Assembly (NCBI GenBank): GCA_034440455.1 | Contig: JAWXCB010000070.1 | Coordinates: forward strand, 1-6,425 | Length of the DNA: 6,425 nucleotides | Source of the DNA: JAWXCB01 sp034440455 | GTDB lineage: Bacteria; Bacteroidota; Bacteroidia; Chitinophagales; CAIOSU01 | Direction: 5' to 3' | Shown: positions 5,841 through 6,425 of the stretch, one piece after another | Numbering within the stretch: position 1 is the stretch's first letter | Layout: each line of letters starts with the position of its first letter | Notes under the pieces: generated by a model | What the model was told of the DNA's origin: nothing | Database searches by the model: none | Seen by the model: only the letters and a program-made list of their open reading frames with translations | Translations under genes and position numbers: made by a program

Positions 5841-5913
5841 TATCATCATCAGCCGTCAAACTTCCAAGGGGGTGAAGTATCGGTTTTTAAAGACTCCCCA
5901 AAATATTTTTTAA

Positions 5914-5946
5914 AAAGTAAGCCCCCGCATTGCGGGGGCTTACTTT
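5914..5946 (-). terminator. Terminator after the fibronectin type III-like gene fragment
   Basis: Arms 5914-5929 and 5931-5946 are perfectly complementary. In practice this is a 15-bp stem with a 3-nt loop, and its core is five G:C pairs in a row. On the minus strand it begins 16 nt after the stop at 5963 and ends in a short T run. On the plus strand the T run is broken (TTTCTTT), so it could act weakly in both directions. Confidence 0.88.
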
Positions 5947-5962
5947 CTTTGAAAAATTATAA

Positions 5963-6340
5963 TTACAATGTTGCCATTACTGTTAAAAATTCACTTTGGT
6001 CCCCAATACCCGCTGTGCCAATCGGGTAAATAATGAAGGAGCACAATGCGCCCGCAGACGATTCCACAGCTATCTTGCAGCGCGTGGTGATGGTGCATTC
6101 GGTCCAGGGGGACTGGGCTGAAGGATAACCATCAGTAACCATTACTTTGTATGAATGTGCGCCTTTTTTAGAATTCCACTCAAGGGAAATAAATTGCGAA
6201 AGCCCTTTGGTGCGTACATTTTCAACTGCGCTCAGATGCCCGATGCTGCCACCGCGCGTCACGGGTACAAATGCCGCAGCCTCCACAGCTTCAATCTGCT
6301 GCTGTTCGGTAGCTTTAGTATTTGCATAAGTAGTCGTCCC
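5963..6340 (-). pseudogene. Fibronectin type III-like domain protein, 5' end broken
   Basis: The frame ends with TAA at 5963-5965 and reads as one Fn3-like beta-sandwich: a strand FISLEWNSKKGAHSYKV, a central PWTECTITTR, and a closing FIIYPIGTAGIGDQSEF. This resembles the C-terminal domain of a Bacteroidota hypothetical family that has an N-terminal helical half of about 80-100 residues. Here that half is missing. The frame is closed upstream by TGA at 6341-6343 and by a TAA two codons before it, with no ATG downstream. GTG at 6284-6286 would give 107 residues. Alternatively, ATG at 6367-6369 joins the frame if one G were added to the G run at 6338-6340. I therefore call it degraded or truncated, though a short product from GTG is possible. 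Its strong terminator follows directly. Confidence 0.55.
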
Positions 6341-6425
6341 TCAAAAACATTAACAAGTATTGATTTCATTGGGCTTTATAGCAAAAGCAGTGGATAAAAA
6401 TCTGCCAGATTCGGAGGTTAAAAGC

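Larger units (their letters stand above)
5708..5853 (-). ncRNA. Candidate structured RNA with three-way junction and terminator
   Basis: Two perfect 9-bp inverted repeats are nested. Outer arms are 5757-5765 and 5845-5853 (GCTGATGAT/ATCATCAGC on the plus strand). An inner hairpin has arms 5804-5812 and 5831-5839 with an 18-nt loop. Between the outer and inner arms, 5770-5773 can pair with 5797-5800, and 5781-5786 with 5792-5796 (one bulged base), giving a second hairpin. Together they form a three-way junction ending in the terminator at 5708-5739. The upstream terminator at 5914-5946 isolates the unit. I match it to no known RNA class. The 5' end and promoter are not defined. A 31-34 codon ORF in the same DNA is a competing explanation, and chance pairing is possible. 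Confidence 0.3.

Noticed and set aside
5757..5900. TPP or other known riboswitch
   Set aside because: A GCTGATGATGATAATGC stretch on the minus strand resembles part of a thiamine box, but the CTGAGA element and the downstream conserved GCG/AGGGA part are absent. I cannot match it to any other known class.

Overview
The window looks like a chromosomal segment of a member of the Bacteroidota. The ComM/YifB, RodA and PBP2 proteins all read as typical Bacteroidota members of their families. Recognisable Shine-Dalgarno sites are lacking before the large genes. The intergenic DNA carries the short 7-bp and 8-bp periodic repeats often seen in this phylum. No finer placement is possible from the sequence alone.

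Layout from left to right. Positions 1-250 are the 3' end of an IS30-family insertion sequence whose transposase has lost its frame at a run of six A. The element abuts, and probably truncates, a small DUF4177-like gene (246-440). A strong terminator (472-509) separates this accessory strip from the conserved core. comM (591-2129, +) encodes an AAA+ branch-migration helicase. It converges on rodA (2325-3572, -) across a 195-bp hairpin-rich spacer that also holds an unexplained 53-codon open frame.

rodA overlaps the 3' end of mrdA (3541-5406, -) by 32 bp. The two form one transcription unit that supplies the paired peptidoglycan polymerase (RodA glycosyltransferase) and crosslinking enzyme (PBP2 transpeptidase) of the elongation machinery. 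The mreBCD genes that commonly precede this pair in Bacteroidota are not within the next kilobase upstream.

Upstream of mrdA, positions 5407-5707 are gene-free. They are a mosaic of 8-bp-period blocks, 7-bp-period blocks and a C/G-rich inverted repeat. Next comes a short minus-strand unit (about 5708-5853) lying between two intrinsic terminators. Nested inverted repeats give it a plausible three-way-junction RNA fold, and it also contains a 31-34 codon ORF. This is the least explained part of the window. The right edge (5963-6340, -) is the 3' part of a gene for a fibronectin type III-like domain, with its 5' end broken by stops and with its own terminator.

The core genes (comM, mrdA, rodA) are intact and ordinary. 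The interest lies in the accessory and intergenic strips. I see no complete novel multi-gene system.
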